Shown here: positions 10,301 through 23,702 of the stretch, one piece after another | Layout of the letters: the number at the start of each line of letters is the position of its first letter | How positions within the stretch are numbered: position 1 is the first letter of the stretch | Assembly: GCF_000524195.1 (NCBI RefSeq) | Contig: NW_020170394.1 | Coordinates: 310,262-374,261, forward strand | Source: Echinococcus granulosus | Lineage: Eukaryota; Platyhelminthes; Cestoda; Cyclophyllidea; Taeniidae | Direction: 5' to 3' | Length of the DNA: 64,000 nucleotides | Translations under genes and position numbers: made by a program | Notes under the pieces: model-generated | Databases searched by the model: none | What the model was told of the DNA's origin: nothing | Seen by the model: the letters and a program-made list of their open reading frames with translations, nothing else

Positions 10301-13300
10301 TGCAGAGAAGGGGCGGTTAGATATTTTCTAGGCAGATGATGCCCGTGTTCACATTATGAAACTTCCAAAAAGTCCAAAAGTCTTTAACTGTTTACGTAGA
10401 AATGAAAAACAACTGCATTTCTTTCAGAGTATCGCATATTTTCCCTTTACGAGGGTGGCTTCAAGGTTGGAGAGTTGGACTTTCTGCACTGCTTAAAAGG
10501 AAAATTTTCTATTTCTATAACAAGAGAGTACAAATACCTCCTAGAGGCCAAAAAGGTCTAAATTCTTTTCTTGATAATGAATAGGTGCTTAACAGTAAAT
10601 CATAGCACATGGGTGAAGTGTAATTCCACTGTACCATCTCTAGCCAATCATTCGCTCACCTAATCATCACGCATAAGTGGAGTGATTGAAGTCTTGGCGT
10701 CATTCTTTCAGCACAAAATATGTTCAACGAACATTCAAGTCAGCAATTTCCACCTAAGATACCCAGTCGGGCTTGCAAACAATACAAATACAACTTCCAC
10801 TTCCTAGACTGGAGAAGGAAACTCAAACTTGCAGTTTTCAGTACAAGTTCTCCAGTCCTCTTTTCGTAAGATCCAAGAAGATCAGAATGACACAATCTTC
10901 AATAAAACAACTACCATTCTTAAAGATATAGGATTTTACTATTATCATTAGCAAGGGAGATAGAGACATTGATCTCTTTACACATTGTAAGTAGTTGTAC
11001 TTAACTCCATGTAAAATGAACGTGATTTCTGAGATACTTAGATAGCATTGCTAGCTAATTAGCCTTAAGCAGGATCCAACAAGCAAGTAAACTAATTATG
11101 AAATCTAAAGCGTAAACTGGGGCACTACTTGGGTGTCATCAACCCCTTTTTCTCTTTGCAGCCACCTTCTCCAGTTGCACAAACAAATCGCCTGATTTAT
11201 TGCTTCGGGCTGCAGCGCGAGAAGGGATGCCTTGTCGGAGTCGGAAGCCATTGTGTATACAAACTTGCTAATTTTTCACTCCAAATAACAGGACTGCTTT
11301 TGTCTTCTACTGGTAGGCTCGAATATGCACCAGGGCTTTAATTCATCGAATTCTGCCTTGCTCTCTGCCTGATCGTTTAAGCATTTTCTTCCTAAAACTT
11401 TTTATTACCTTCAGCCCACCAATTAGCATTAAAATTCGTCGATAACTTTAGAATAGTCCTTTGTAAATTCACCAGCTGTTAATGATAAACCCAAAAGTTG
11501 TGTAACAGAAAGGTATCCCTTGAGATTGAACATGTTCACTATCACAAACCGGCACGGGTCGTATAGTATGGAAGTCCGACTTTACCGCCGATTATTTGTT
11601 GACAGTAGTCGGATTCAGTCTTGAACGCTTGCCATTTACCACCATGTGGAAGGACTGCATTTCACTGAGTCGTGTTTGAATCAGTAATTTACATTTAATC
11701 CTACGAATACCTATTTTAGGCGGCCCTGTAAATACTTTAGCGTGGACAGGATATAACGCATACGGAGCATGCGAACCGCATACACTTTGGATAGGTAGTG
11801 CATCTACCCCAGATGAAGTGAATAAAAGTGCCAAAAAAAATCGCATGTTGGGTTGCTCTTTCATGCGAATCAAAATGTGCGCCTTTTATGCGTTAGTGTA
11901 GACTACGGAGCGGACCAAAACTAAAAGTTACAAGATTTTAAACCATAAAGTTAAATATCTGCCTCCACATTTAGTGAGGTGTGGTACGTAAGTAGTGGCA
12001 CCCTCAATAGGAAAAGTTAATTAGTTAATTAGGAAATCACAATTTTGCACGTCGAAATTTGAACTATCTTTTGTGGCACGAAGAAAGCTTCATCTACTCG
12101 TTTGTTTTCGTCAGTCTTAAAAGCTCTGATATTCACTGCTTAGTTTTGCAAAAAACAATTTGATGCCGATCTCAACTTAAAGGATTTGGAGAGTGCACTT
12201 GGCCCTTAACGCTTAAATGATGTGCCGTGTCTTAGTGAAACTTTTAAGCGGCTGGTGGCACTAATTTGGTTCACCCAGCCACTATAAAGTATTCGTTTTG
12301 CAAATTGCAGGGCTAAAAGCCGTTGAAACGGTAACTCCCCTCTATTTTTCAGAGCCCTGAGATCTAAGACGGAGGTTAAAATGGGGGTGGCGTACTCTCC
12401 TGCATCAGATTCCCTCATCCCGGAGCCCAAGTGACGTTTCAAAAGCCATGATTAAAGTTATAAAAAGGACGATTTAGTTCGTACAAAGTGCTAGTGGCCA
12501 CACTCCACAAGGCGGAGGACGTAATTTACGTACAACAAGACTTAAAAAGTGACAAACGAACAGACCACCGGGGAGTTACCGCCTGCATATATCAAGCCAA
12601 GGCATCGCCCAAGAATAGCAATTCAGAGAGAGATGAACAACCTCGGGAACGCCCATGGTACCAAATGTCAAAGAAATACTTCGTCAAAATTATTTTTCCC
12701 TGCACCATGGTCTTAAAATTAACTCCTGCACCCAACCTATTCTGCCCTTCAGATGGGAAGGAGGATTGTAATGTGGATAACAAGGGTAGATTTGGTGAAA
12801 TATACGGTGGAAACGAAATACCCATCAGAAAACAGAATTGGAGGAGAATCATTTAGTTTATGCTTGAGCACATAAATACAAGTAACTAATTCATCCATTC
12901 GCTCGAGTGTCATCCTCCGCATTATTATAGGAAAACTAGATTGATGAGACGGATAAGTTGGTGCATTGAGATGACAAGAGCATATGGCTTTGTTCATGAA
13001 CAAGTATCGTTTAGATTTGTAGCAAGGTTTTCAATAGAACACTTGACTGGAGGGCTAAAAGGACTTTATAAATATTGCCGAACAGACTACTGTATGCTGT
13101 TGGCCAATCCAGTAGCGGGGTCCTAGCACTGAGAAAATTTACTACGCTTTCCTAAAGAAGTGTACGTAATCAGCGCCTTTTCAATGGGGCTGGATATACC
13201 ACTGCTCCAAGTTACTTAAAATTAATAAATTCTTTAAATGCCGTAATTAGCTTTGAAAGGAAATGACCGTTAACACCACGATAAACTTCAATGTTTAACG

Positions 13301-14469
13301 TCGACAAAATGGGCTTGCTAAAATAAGTGAGCTATCACTGTTTCCCTGCGGTTTCCAGTATCTTGAGTTCTCAACCGGATACATGGACCTATTTTTATAA
13401 AATGTGTAAATAAGTCTGTGTTTTATTTACAGACAACGAGTTTTAAAGTATCTTCATCCATCTATTTTAATGACAGTGTCATTATGGATGGCTAGAAAAA
13501 GGGAAGCGACTACGCTCTTGTAAAACTAAAACAGATTGCCCATGCACCCAATAAACATCTAAAATTTTGCCTCCTAATATCGCAGGAAAAATAATACAAT
13601 TCCCATGGAGCATGTAACTAGATGAAATTAGCGTCACATCGTGGGAATCTAACCTGTAAAGGCTATTCCCGTTCGTTGAAAAATGAACCACACGTCTTTA
13701 TTCCAACGTCAACTAGGTTGCAAAATGGAAATGACCAAGCAGTACATCTAAACTAGTTCATTGAACACGCGTTCTCACATCCAATACATTGATAGAGACG
13801 CCGTTCATTTACATCAGGTGTACCTCATGCACCACACTACTAGCAAATTCGACCTCGAATTACTGTAGCCCTTCACCTTTACTTTTCAGTCACCCACAGA
13901 AACGTTTAACCATCCGATTAGATTACAAGTTCGTAAGACCGGCGGAAAGTTCATCAGCGATTATTTTGATTAAGATGGAATGTTTTCCTTAATCCTTTGG
14001 CACTAATTCATTTGTGCGTTTGAAAATGTGTGTGTGAATGTGTACAAGAAACACTTTGATGTCTCTAAAAAAATCTGGCACAAATGCTAATTTCAGTACC
14101 ATGAGCACTCGTTAGCAGTAGCCGTTGGAAAAAAAGTATTACCCACCTTTCTAAAGATCTAATGAGGTTGTGGCCCTTTTTACCCACGCAAATGTCACGA
14201 GCAACTGTGATATCTGATTGATATTAAGGCGTGAGTAAAAAGCCGAGTCAAACAAGGGGCGCCGGGTTTGAGCAGCTCTGTCCCCAAACAACAGTGAGGT
14301 GTCGCATCATCCATCCGACTTGAGGTCACAATTAGATCACATGTCTAAGGTGTCTAAGTGGACTCAATTCGCAGGTCAAGTGAGTGACTCATCACGCCTC
14401 CTTACCCGCGAGACACAAGATTAATGCCTTTAAAAGCAAGACCACTATTAGGCAGTAAATATTTGCATA

Positions 14470-14483
14470 ATATATATATATAT
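14470..14483. repeat. AT dinucleotide microsatellite
   Basis: Seven uninterrupted AT units in the intergenic spacer. It is short and may be polymorphic; no function is implied. Confidence 0.8.
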
Positions 14484-17400
14484 GTCCTCTTTGAGACATT
14501 TCCTTTCGAAATCTTACAGATAATATATATTACTTCATAGCAATAGTGTAAATGTTAATTTATTGCCCTGCGGATTTTCGTTTTAATATATCGTGCTCAT
14601 AGCTGAAAGTTGAATTTCCCAGTTTGAAGGATATCTACCACAGTGTATGCCAAGTAAGGGATATTAATCACCTAGGTTAGAAATTTGAACAATCGGCCTA
14701 ATTATTTTGGAGATTGGAGATCTGGAAAAGTGCCACTTTAGCAGCCAGTTTTAAGTAAACTATCAGTGAAAAACAAATAATTTCTCTCTGAATTACGGGA
14801 GTAATTTAACACGGAATTAGTAAACATTCACTTACGCAGTTCCCATCGGATGTTCGGTGCAGATCAAGCAGTTTTTTTGAATGGCAGTCCAATATAATGT
14901 GTCCTAAATGCCTTTTTGGAAAGTGACTTCCTCCTTTTAAAGTGTAGAAAAGAGAGAACCTGCATTCAAGATAAGAATTATTCAAATGATATGTTGTGCT
15001 TCAGTTTCATGCAAGACCCCAGGATTCCTTCTGCAAACCAACATCCCACCTTAGAATTACGTTAATAAACCCCAAACCGCCTTTCATTAATACTGTACAT
15101 TAAGGCGAATTTAATCGAAAAGGCTATTTGCGCTGGACGGCCAAAAAGTTTGTATGTACCAGTTAACCAGTGGGAAGAAAGATCCACCCTTAAAAAACAA
15201 CAGCAAAAGCTCTCGTGCCTTGTATCCCTGCAAAACCTAGTCCTAGGATGCTTTTCACTTTAGGACGAGGTGAGAGGGCGATGTCGCCTCGTCCCATCCC
15301 CATTCGCCTTAGTACCTTGACGATATATTTTTGAGTGATGAGTATCACCTTTTCTTGACATTGGGCAATTACACGCGAGATTGACAGCTAGGGAATAAAG
15401 GCCGGAGAAAAATGGACATAAATGAGGCCAACTTTTCTTACTTCTAGCGATACAATACCTTATGCATTTCGAATGAATTGTGCATTGTATTGGTAGTTAT
15501 TGTGTAATTATTTAATTTTTATTATAAAATTAGCACAAATTTATTTTGTTGCCTCATGAAAGGTCTAACTAGATGCTATCAGGGCATTGGGCTGGATACA
15601 AATAGTATGAAGTGCAAGTGTCGCCCCTGTGGATGTTAATCGGGAGTACCTCCTTGAGAGGGAATAAAGGTTCACTATGTAAGTACACAAATCGCAATCA
15701 TAACATTTGCCTGGGCTTTCGCGACAATTTACGCGGTCGCTCATCCGTTAAGTAGTTCAGATGACCAAGATGGAGGCATTTGCCGCCTCCGACGTCCCAG
15801 CGGTGATTTCATTCAACCTAAATACTTGGTCACTTGCATAGCCGACTGTACCTTATATAGACTTTTGTTGCCGTCTATAGGCAGCACAAATTTGCCAGGA
15901 TCTGAAATCTGGTCAGTTAGCTCTCTTGCACACTTCCTAAAAAGTTTTCATCCACACAAGAAGGTTGAGGCAAGGTGGAATAGTACTACTGCTATAGTGT
16001 GAATCGAAAATTTCAGTAGAAAATACGGAGCAGCAACTTTGCTTACCTTCGATAGTGTTCTCTACTTCGGAGAAAGTTTATTAACTTGTTTGCAGTTACA
16101 CATAGCTAAAAACTTCAAATGACTACCCACTTTGATAGCTATCATGGCAGAAAAATACGCGGACAAGGGTTAAGTGTTGCACTATCATCTTATAAGCACC
16201 ATTTCTGGTAAAAGTAGAGGACACGTGGCTAAATAGAAAATGGAATAGAAGCAGAATTCAACAAGGGTTCAGTTTATTTAAAATTGGCACATTTTTAATA
16301 AAGTTGAATTTTTGCGCTGCACACTACACACAGATAAGTAACGGACTCCTATATTCTCACAGCACCTTTCTTCTCCAAAATCCATAAGCCTTTTGGAAGG
16401 ACAGCATAAACTTTCTGCAGGACTACCCTTTGGAAAGAGATGTTTAAAACACTACTTCAAATCAATGAATGCTTAATGGCTCTTACAGTACCCACCACCT
16501 ATAGGGTCCTTGTATGGACCAAAAGTCTAGAGCTCGAAGCGGATAAGCCTGTGAACTCTCTGAGGGAAATGGCTTTGGAATGTCTTTACTCAATTATTTT
16601 GATATGAAAACTTTAAATGTGTGCGTTTGTTGAGACGAGTAAACTGCAGTTCATTCCTCCCTCGATAGTGCATCCACAAATTAAATACTTTGATAAAGCT
16701 ATAATTAGGAGGCTTCTGGAAAGTAATGGATCACCGGCAATTTCTCTTTCGTTTACTTTAGTGGATTATAGATAGTGTGATGGACCTGTTTTACATGGGT
16801 AGTACGCTCAGTCTCCTTTGATCGCTTGCATACAGCAATAAGAGCGATGCATGTCGAGTTCATTGATGGCGTTAGAGGTCTGGACGGTCAAGTAGTTGTG
16901 GTCCGAGTTCCATCCCATATAGAGCTGAATAACGGGGTTCCTGTATGACTGAATTCCGAACCTTATGTTTTACTATCCACCTCTGCACAAACTCTGGGAA
17001 TACGAATTTGATGCATCGCTTTTAGGTCCATTGCTGTAATATCTGCCGCTATCTCCTTCAATAAATAATGGTGCTAACAACCACGAAATTTCACTTCTTG
17101 CTCTCTGTGAGTATCACTGGACTGATTTAGCATTTTAGCCATTAACGTTAAGCTAAAAGTGCTTGGCCAAATCCCCTACTATTGTTACCGCTATTACACA
17201 TTGTTCGTGAAGGCGCTTGTGGATGACTAAGCAATGCAAAGGCAACAGCACTTCTTGGTAAAATACACGTGATGTCTTGACACGGTTTTCCAAGTTAATG
17301 CTGTCCACAGCCACTGGCACCTCTTTCACAGCGCACACACGTTCATAAAACCTGAGAAAATAAATCGTATCTAGACAATCTTGCTTGAAATCGTAGTCAC

Positions 17401-18475
17401 CATGCTTACACCCCCGTTCATGTTGCTAATCCCTGGTTAGGGTCGTTTAAAAGCCATAATTGAAGCTTACGACTCAATTGAATGAGTTTAGCCGAATGAA
17501 TGAATCATCGGGATTAACTCCCTCAACCTCACCCCGGTTTCCTATCGCGAAGGTTCCATAAATCTATCCTTCTTTACTCAATACACAGCCATTTAATCCT
17601 TATGCTGTCTGGTTTACGATTTCTGATGCTCTTGTCTTGTATATAACTCCGACGGTGGTCTTCAGACCGGAAGACCATGCGACCTTCCTTGTGTTCCCAC
17701 ACGGTGACCAAACATCAATTTATGCCATTTTGTGTCTTTGTAGTAAACAATGGCTGCTCTGCAAAGACGGTGGGGATTTGTATATGAATGTCTCATTTGG
17801 CAGGACATTGGGTGTCCCATGAGCGTAGTCTCCTGCCAGAATATGACCACTTTCCGCCCAACCTCCAGTAAAAGCTAATCACCACTATTGTGACACAAGT
17901 AGAAGCAAATCGACCAAATCCTTGCTGCATTTAGTGCAAGCAATGGCTTCACGAATTTGGCAAAGTTTTAAATCACAAACGCCTCAGTTGTGAAGATGTC
18001 ATAAAAGTACTTTCCTTTCACCTACAGACACCTTGCAGAGACAAGGCTTCCTTAAATTCAATTGCTTTATCGTAAATGCTTCTTTTTGATGTCAGCACGT
18101 GAGAGGTTTGGCAGTATTTTTCAGCTTCCAGCTAGTGTCAGCAGACTTTCGTGATGCAATTGGAATGCGCTGTGAGTGTAACAAGACCACCTACCGTCCT
18201 GATCTTAAATTGCGCTATTTTTTTACTTTGCTCAATGATAACGAATGTTTGGTAAAATATCTAATATCAAAGAACCATAAGATATAAAGAAGAACAAATG
18301 AAGGTTATCTATCAAGCCTAGTAACACATATTTTTTGAACCGTTCACTTCAAACTTGAATGTTTAATACCAAGGCAAGGCGAGAGTCATCACCTGGAGAA
18401 ATGCCGTCAGGGGAATACGGAAGGTGTGGATGAACATGAAGATGGGGCAGAATCTTTGTCCCCTATCATCCTAGA

Positions 18476-18527
18476 GCAAAGCTTCTCGCGCGGCCACGTT
18501 TCTCAGGGGTTTGAGTCCCTGCTTTGC
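18476..18527 (+). other. tRNA-like stem and B-box fragment
   Basis: GCAAAGC (18476-18482) pairs perfectly with GCTTTGC (18521-18527). Just inside the 3' arm lies GGTTTGAGTCC (18508-18518), one mismatch from the B-box consensus, within a CAGGG/CCCTG hairpin. No A-box and no D-arm are present, so it is a remnant at most. Confidence 0.35.
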
Positions 18528-21500
18528 CTTCTATGAATAGGTCTTTCTTTTTGTCGACTAGCTAGTCCTGACTGTTTCTTAAGAAGAAGTTTTTCTTGCC
18601 CACGTTCGGGATTCGCTGCATGAAGGAGAATTCAGCTGTAATTATTTGTTTTTCAGCAATACATCCATAGTGAATAATTCTGTTTACAGTACAGCAAGCA
18701 TAGTCTCCTGGATATAATATGGTGTGTACCTCAGAGGTGTGGGGAGGACTGTGGGTCGATGGTTTGTTTGGGAATTTCCAAAAGTGTGGTCGTTTACTTA
18801 AGGCTGGACTAAAAGACATTTTTCATTACAACTCAGTCAGCAACTAACCGATGATACGAAGGAAGTGAAGAACAAATGGATAATTTGGAGGTCGTTTTCA
18901 TCTTGTTATGCATGACAAGTGGCACCCATTGAATCATTTTCCACTACGAATTTCTCAATTAATGCTATAATTGTAAGCGAAGTACTTCATCAATCACGTT
19001 AACTACAACTAAAAGTTATGGAAATATCAATCTCGAGTTAAGGCAAATTGCCAGTTTTGTGACTCACTGTCAATTTGCGAAACGATTTCTGGGCAGCATG
19101 TTCTGCCACTACTTACTACACCTTCTCCTAATTCTATGAGAATGCTACTAGAAGCCAAGTTGTAAATAGGTAAATAGAGACGTTTGAACCACATCTCTTA
19201 GGTTTACCTGATATTCTGTGGTGGTTCAGAATGAGAAGAACACGGTAAAATCTGCTGTACCAACGGATTAACGCACATCGACGCTTTGCAATACAAGCAA
19301 GCATTTCAAAGGTCTTTACAGGTTACAATAAGTAACTGCACTAACTCCTTTGCTCATCTGACGTGGATTCATTATCCACCGTCCGTTTAAATGAACCTGG
19401 TTTTATCTGTTTAGTGTACAGAGTGCAGTTGAGCTCATTTTAATTATGGCTTAGCTGGCAATTATGTAGGCGCCTATAAGAAAAATCAATTAGTTCCTCA
19501 AAGAAATCAGTTTGGTTATAAATTAAATGTCTTACCAAAAGCCCTCTTACACCAGTGATAAGGGGGAATAGTATGGGCTCTAAGATGTCATTGAAGATAT
19601 GGTTGATGCAAAGCTCTTCAAGATTCTAGTGATTTCAGTTAGATTTTTAAGGTAAATGGCCTTGTGGGTCAGCAAGCAGAATCGCAGGGGAGGTCGACCG
19701 TTAGTAGTCGCAGAGCAGGCTGGAGCACCTTGTTTGCCCTTCAGACGAGTTTGAGGAAGGATTTAGGTTAAGAGGCAAAATAAATAAGCCAGTCCTTTTG
19801 ACGGTATTTATCCTCCATGAAGGTGTGGGTCCCTGTTGATGGGTGGTTGGGCCGGTCAAAGCACGGGGCCCTGACCTTGGTGTCCACGCCCCCACAAGAT
19901 GCTAGGGGAGGAGACAGTCAGCCCCAGTGGCCTCCAGTCTGAACCGGAAACCATGCGACATAGTGACGGAAGCATTTCGAGCTTTCCAATGGTGCTTCGC
20001 TTGCCAAGTTCCGAATATTTTTACTTGACACGGGGTTGTTGCCCAAAATGACCTGAGATAATCATGCCAGTTAGTGGGATTTATGACAAATATGTACAAG
20101 AAAGGCAAGCCAAAAGTGATAGTCATGTTAACAAGGTAAACTCTTCGAGCATTCTTATCTGCGAACGCCCTTTTTATACAAATTAATTTGTGTGGGAAAA
20201 GGGGTCCAGTACTTGTAGGGCAGTGAATGGAACTGCAAAAGGATATTAAAATGAATTTTTATTGCCTATATTTTTATGTGCGCGCTAACAGTGCAGGTAG
20301 CATAAACCTGAATGTGGTTCAATCTGTCTGTGACACATTTGAAGCGCTTAATTCCTCGGAGGATACGTCAATTATTTAATGCCAATTAGATTATTACAAT
20401 ATGTGTTACAAAGTTGGAATTTATATCCTAACATCATTATATCAAAGAAGCGATCTGTGTTTCGTAGGGTACTTTGCCTTTAAGACGAATGTTGCATGCT
20501 ATGACATTTCAAATGGGATTATGGTTAGAAATCACAAGTCAAAAGAATCAAGTATGTGCGTCTTCGTTTTTTTTCATCTAGAGACCTCGAGACAGCGTGA
20601 ATCATTGGCTTAAATGAAATAGTTGATAAAAAGAAGAATACGACGTGCATTCCAAACGGATTCGATTCACCTCACCAGCCCAATGCTTTGGGCATATCTG
20701 TAGTCAAGGTATATACGATCCTCGCGTAGCCAATATGGGTCGTTCGGTGGGAGAACTCTTCAAACCGTATCGTGCTACGGCAGTATTTTTTAATAATTGA
20801 ATTTTAACCATCTTAGCTGCGTCTCGACTGTGTCATTTCACAAGCAACTACTACTTGAAGACCGTTTGCATAATTTGTACAAATGTTCAACGACCAGTGC
20901 TTCACTCAAACCGGTCTTACGACTGCAGTAATCGGAATTGTACCCACCCGGCATAGATCCTTCGAGGAAGGCTAGAGGTATGAAGTCCTATTATGTGTAG
21001 ATACCCTAGGAATCTTGAATTGCTCATTTCAAACTAAATGAGTAGAAAATAGCACATGGATAGTAGTACCGAGGTTCACTATCTTCTGTATGGGCGGATT
21101 CAATAGAAAGCCTTGATCCTCTGTAAAAATTCACATGTGAAGCCCGAACTCAAATGGTAGTACCAAGTTAGTGTGCATGAATTTATGCAATTAATGTGGA
21201 GCGGCTAATTCAAGGAACTTTATTTATCCGAATTAAAAGTTGGGTCAGCTTTCTTACTCGGTGAAGAATCCAACAGAAATAATACTATATATTGTGATAT
21301 TAACCACCAAATCTGTAGCAAAGATGTTGACCGTCCTAGTCACGCAAAAACGTTACCTCTTCTATGGATAGGGCATATTGCACCTTAGGGAAAAGCTTCC
21401 TGTACTTTAAAACAAGCTACTGTAAGTACATAATGGTGCGCAGGGTAAGTGATCTACTGGGTAAAGCATGAACACCTCCCCAACAATTGCATTGTTCTTT

Positions 21501-23416
21501 TGCTAAGAGATGTACCTGTAAATGCATTGTGAGCCCCAAGTTTTAAAAGCCCTAAATTTGATTCATTTGTTCTTCACCTTCAAGTAATTTGAACTAAACC
21601 GTTTACAATTTTTTACCCCTCAGTGTAGTAAGCACGATGTTAGAGCCTCGGAATACTGATTGGCACAATCAAGTAGAAGGTCATAGGATTTTTTAACTAT
21701 TCAAACTATGGGGAATGTGGATTCACTTTCACCGCTCTAATTCAATTTTACAACTGGGGCTGATTTAACCGACGACTAAAATACATTGGTCACGACGATT
21801 TGTGTAAGGATTTCAGTCTTTGTTACACAACATACCCCATAAATGAAAGTTTTAGGTTAGATCTTTTCAAGCGTCTACTAGGATGAGAACCACATCATTC
21901 GATGCATGGTAATCTGCCTTGAAATTTCCAACTCCAAGGTCTCAATTAAAGACGACATAGGAGAGAGACATGAGCATTTCCCATTCGAGAAGACTTGGAG
22001 TGACTCACATAAAGAGGTTAATTAAAACAAATTTACCGGTTCGCGAAAAATACGTGTGTCAGATTCAAAAAACAGCAGGAGCAAAGGCACATCTTTTGCC
22101 TCCTCGCCCGAGCCCTGAGTGGAAGACCACCCGGGTTGGGGAGCAAAGCCGGGTGAGGCGGCCTTTTTCTCGTCCTGGTACTCGAGTGTGCGTGCGTTCA
22201 TCTTCTTCCTCTTCCACTGTCAAAAGCATCATGGCCGAGTGCCGTGCATGTGAGTGGACGCGTGAATGTTGTGTCTGTGGTGGGGCGGGAGCTGACAGCA
22301 CCACAAGCACACAACTACAGGCAGCTTACAAGCCGCACCTACAGAATTGAGACTGTGAAATCAGCTTCCCGATGTGTCACTTCCCCCATGAATCACCAGC
22401 AGAACTCATTACAACAAGCCCTGTAGGATGAAAAACGAGACAGCAAGCTGCTTGTCTACTTTGGAAACTCGTCTTCCAGAGATCCTAAAAGTCAGGAATG
22501 TTCCGAAGACTTGGCTGCCAACTCACTATATATGCATCCAAGTCACACTCACTGCACAGAAAGGTCCCCTAAGCTGAATCATTGAACCCGGCTTCGTCCA
22601 CAGTCGCCTCATTCAAGCATCATTTTCGGCTAAAGGCGAAATCATTAAATGCAACTTCTAAGGGGGTGAAGCTGGTTGAGTTTACGTGTAGTGCTGACGT
22701 TACTGCTACTGCTGCTGGTGATGATGTTGACGGAGATCAGCATATAATCGGCAAACGTTCTCTCACCTTCCTGTTGCAAAAATAGATAAACGCACGACCT
22801 ACGCATTTCAAGCGGCATTCTACACACAGATATCAGACTCAAGATAAAGTAAGATTAACCTACCATGCTTGACCGTTGCTTTAGGTTCGATGATTTTGCC
22901 TTGTGTTAAGCATTGGTTAATTAAACTGCACTTGGTTCCTTAAATTTAGGGAGACAGGAGAACTCCGTCTCCAGAGACACAACCCAGCACATTCCCCTGT
23001 AAGCAAATGAAGTTCCTTGTCTTAATTTGAGTGTGAATTAAAGGCTACTTTTTATCCTCCCGAAAAGTATGTATTTGCATTCAGTCGGTGCTGCCGATTA
23101 CACGCATTTGCCGGGTCTAAATACATCGGCTCCACCAGACAAGTTAAAAGTGGGTTTCGGATTTCAACGTTTAACAAAGTTAGATATCTCTGGGATTCGT
23201 GACGGCTTATGCCGCCGTAACACACTTAAAGACGTATTTTCATCAAGGCCCAAAGATAGAAGGTGAGACTGCATAACTGCTGCAGTCAGAAAAAGGACTT
23301 GTCTGTCGCCAGCCTATGCCCCCTCGCGCCCCGCAGTTCTGGCGCACGGCGAGAGCACTCAAGGCAGTGCGTCATTCCGCCACCAAAACCCGAGCCATTG
23401 ACACCTGAGCCCTCTG

Positions 23417-23446
23417 ATTGGTTAGTGTGACTAGCACGGTGATTGG
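23417..23446. promoter_or_regulatory. Paired inverted CCAAT motifs upstream of the BAMBI-like gene
   Basis: ATTGG (inverted CCAAT) occurs at 23417-23421 and 23442-23446, 25 bases apart, inside a GC-rich stretch 200-225 bases before the predicted start codon. Paired CCAAT boxes bound by NF-Y are typical of TATA-less animal promoters. The promoter assignment is inferred from position and composition; no transcript start is visible. Confidence 0.4.
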
Positions 23447-23641
23447 GTCATACAAACATGACTCCCGAATGCGCAAGTGGGTGCACTGTGCCTGCGCACA
23501 TACGTACGCACGCGACCACACAGGCGTTCTCGCCCTCGGCCGGCTTGCGCCATCCCGCCTTGTATTTCGCTCCATCAGCGGCATTGCCTCCTTCGCCTTC
23601 TCTGGATGCGGTGTCTCTGAGGTCCTTCAACTTGTCTCCGA

Positions 23642-23702
23642 ATGGTCTCTACTTTGTGGATTATAGCCCTGCTCTTCGCTCCTTTCCTCCCTTGCACACA
23701 TG
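23642..23702 (+). CDS. bambi: BAMBI-like exon 1: signal peptide
   Basis: The ATG at 23642 is the first after an in-frame TGA at 23618-23620. It opens 20 codons (MVSTLWIIALLFAPFLPCTH), a textbook signal peptide, followed by g|gtgagt, a strong donor in phase 1. The leftover G joins GA of the exon at 28296 to make Gly. Phase, topology and position all agree, though the 4.6 kb intron contains a scaffold gap. Confidence 0.78.

Larger units (their letters stand above)
4279..23641. other. Intergenic spacer, no supported gene
   Basis: Nearly 19.4 kb between two plus-strand genes. Open frames here are short (mostly 60-127 codons), lack domains and lack paired splice signals I could link. Visible items are an AT microsatellite at 14470-14483, a DR1/NBRE-like site at 9409-9420, small hairpins at 6696-6714 and 13455-13490, and a tRNA-like fragment at 18476-18527. 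GC-richer stretches lie at about 22065-22330 and 23280-23640, the latter next to the BAMBI-like gene. The 5' regulatory DNA of that gene probably lies at the right end. Confidence 0.6.

Noticed and set aside
12488..12856. Plus-strand open frame of 122 codons
   Set aside because: The overlapping minus-strand frames are also open, composition matches the spacer, and there is no motif.
23418..23666. Open frames of 82-87 codons overlapping the BAMBI-like start region
   Set aside because: They lie in other frames in GC-rich promoter-like DNA. The signal-peptide frame has an upstream stop, a good donor and matching phase.
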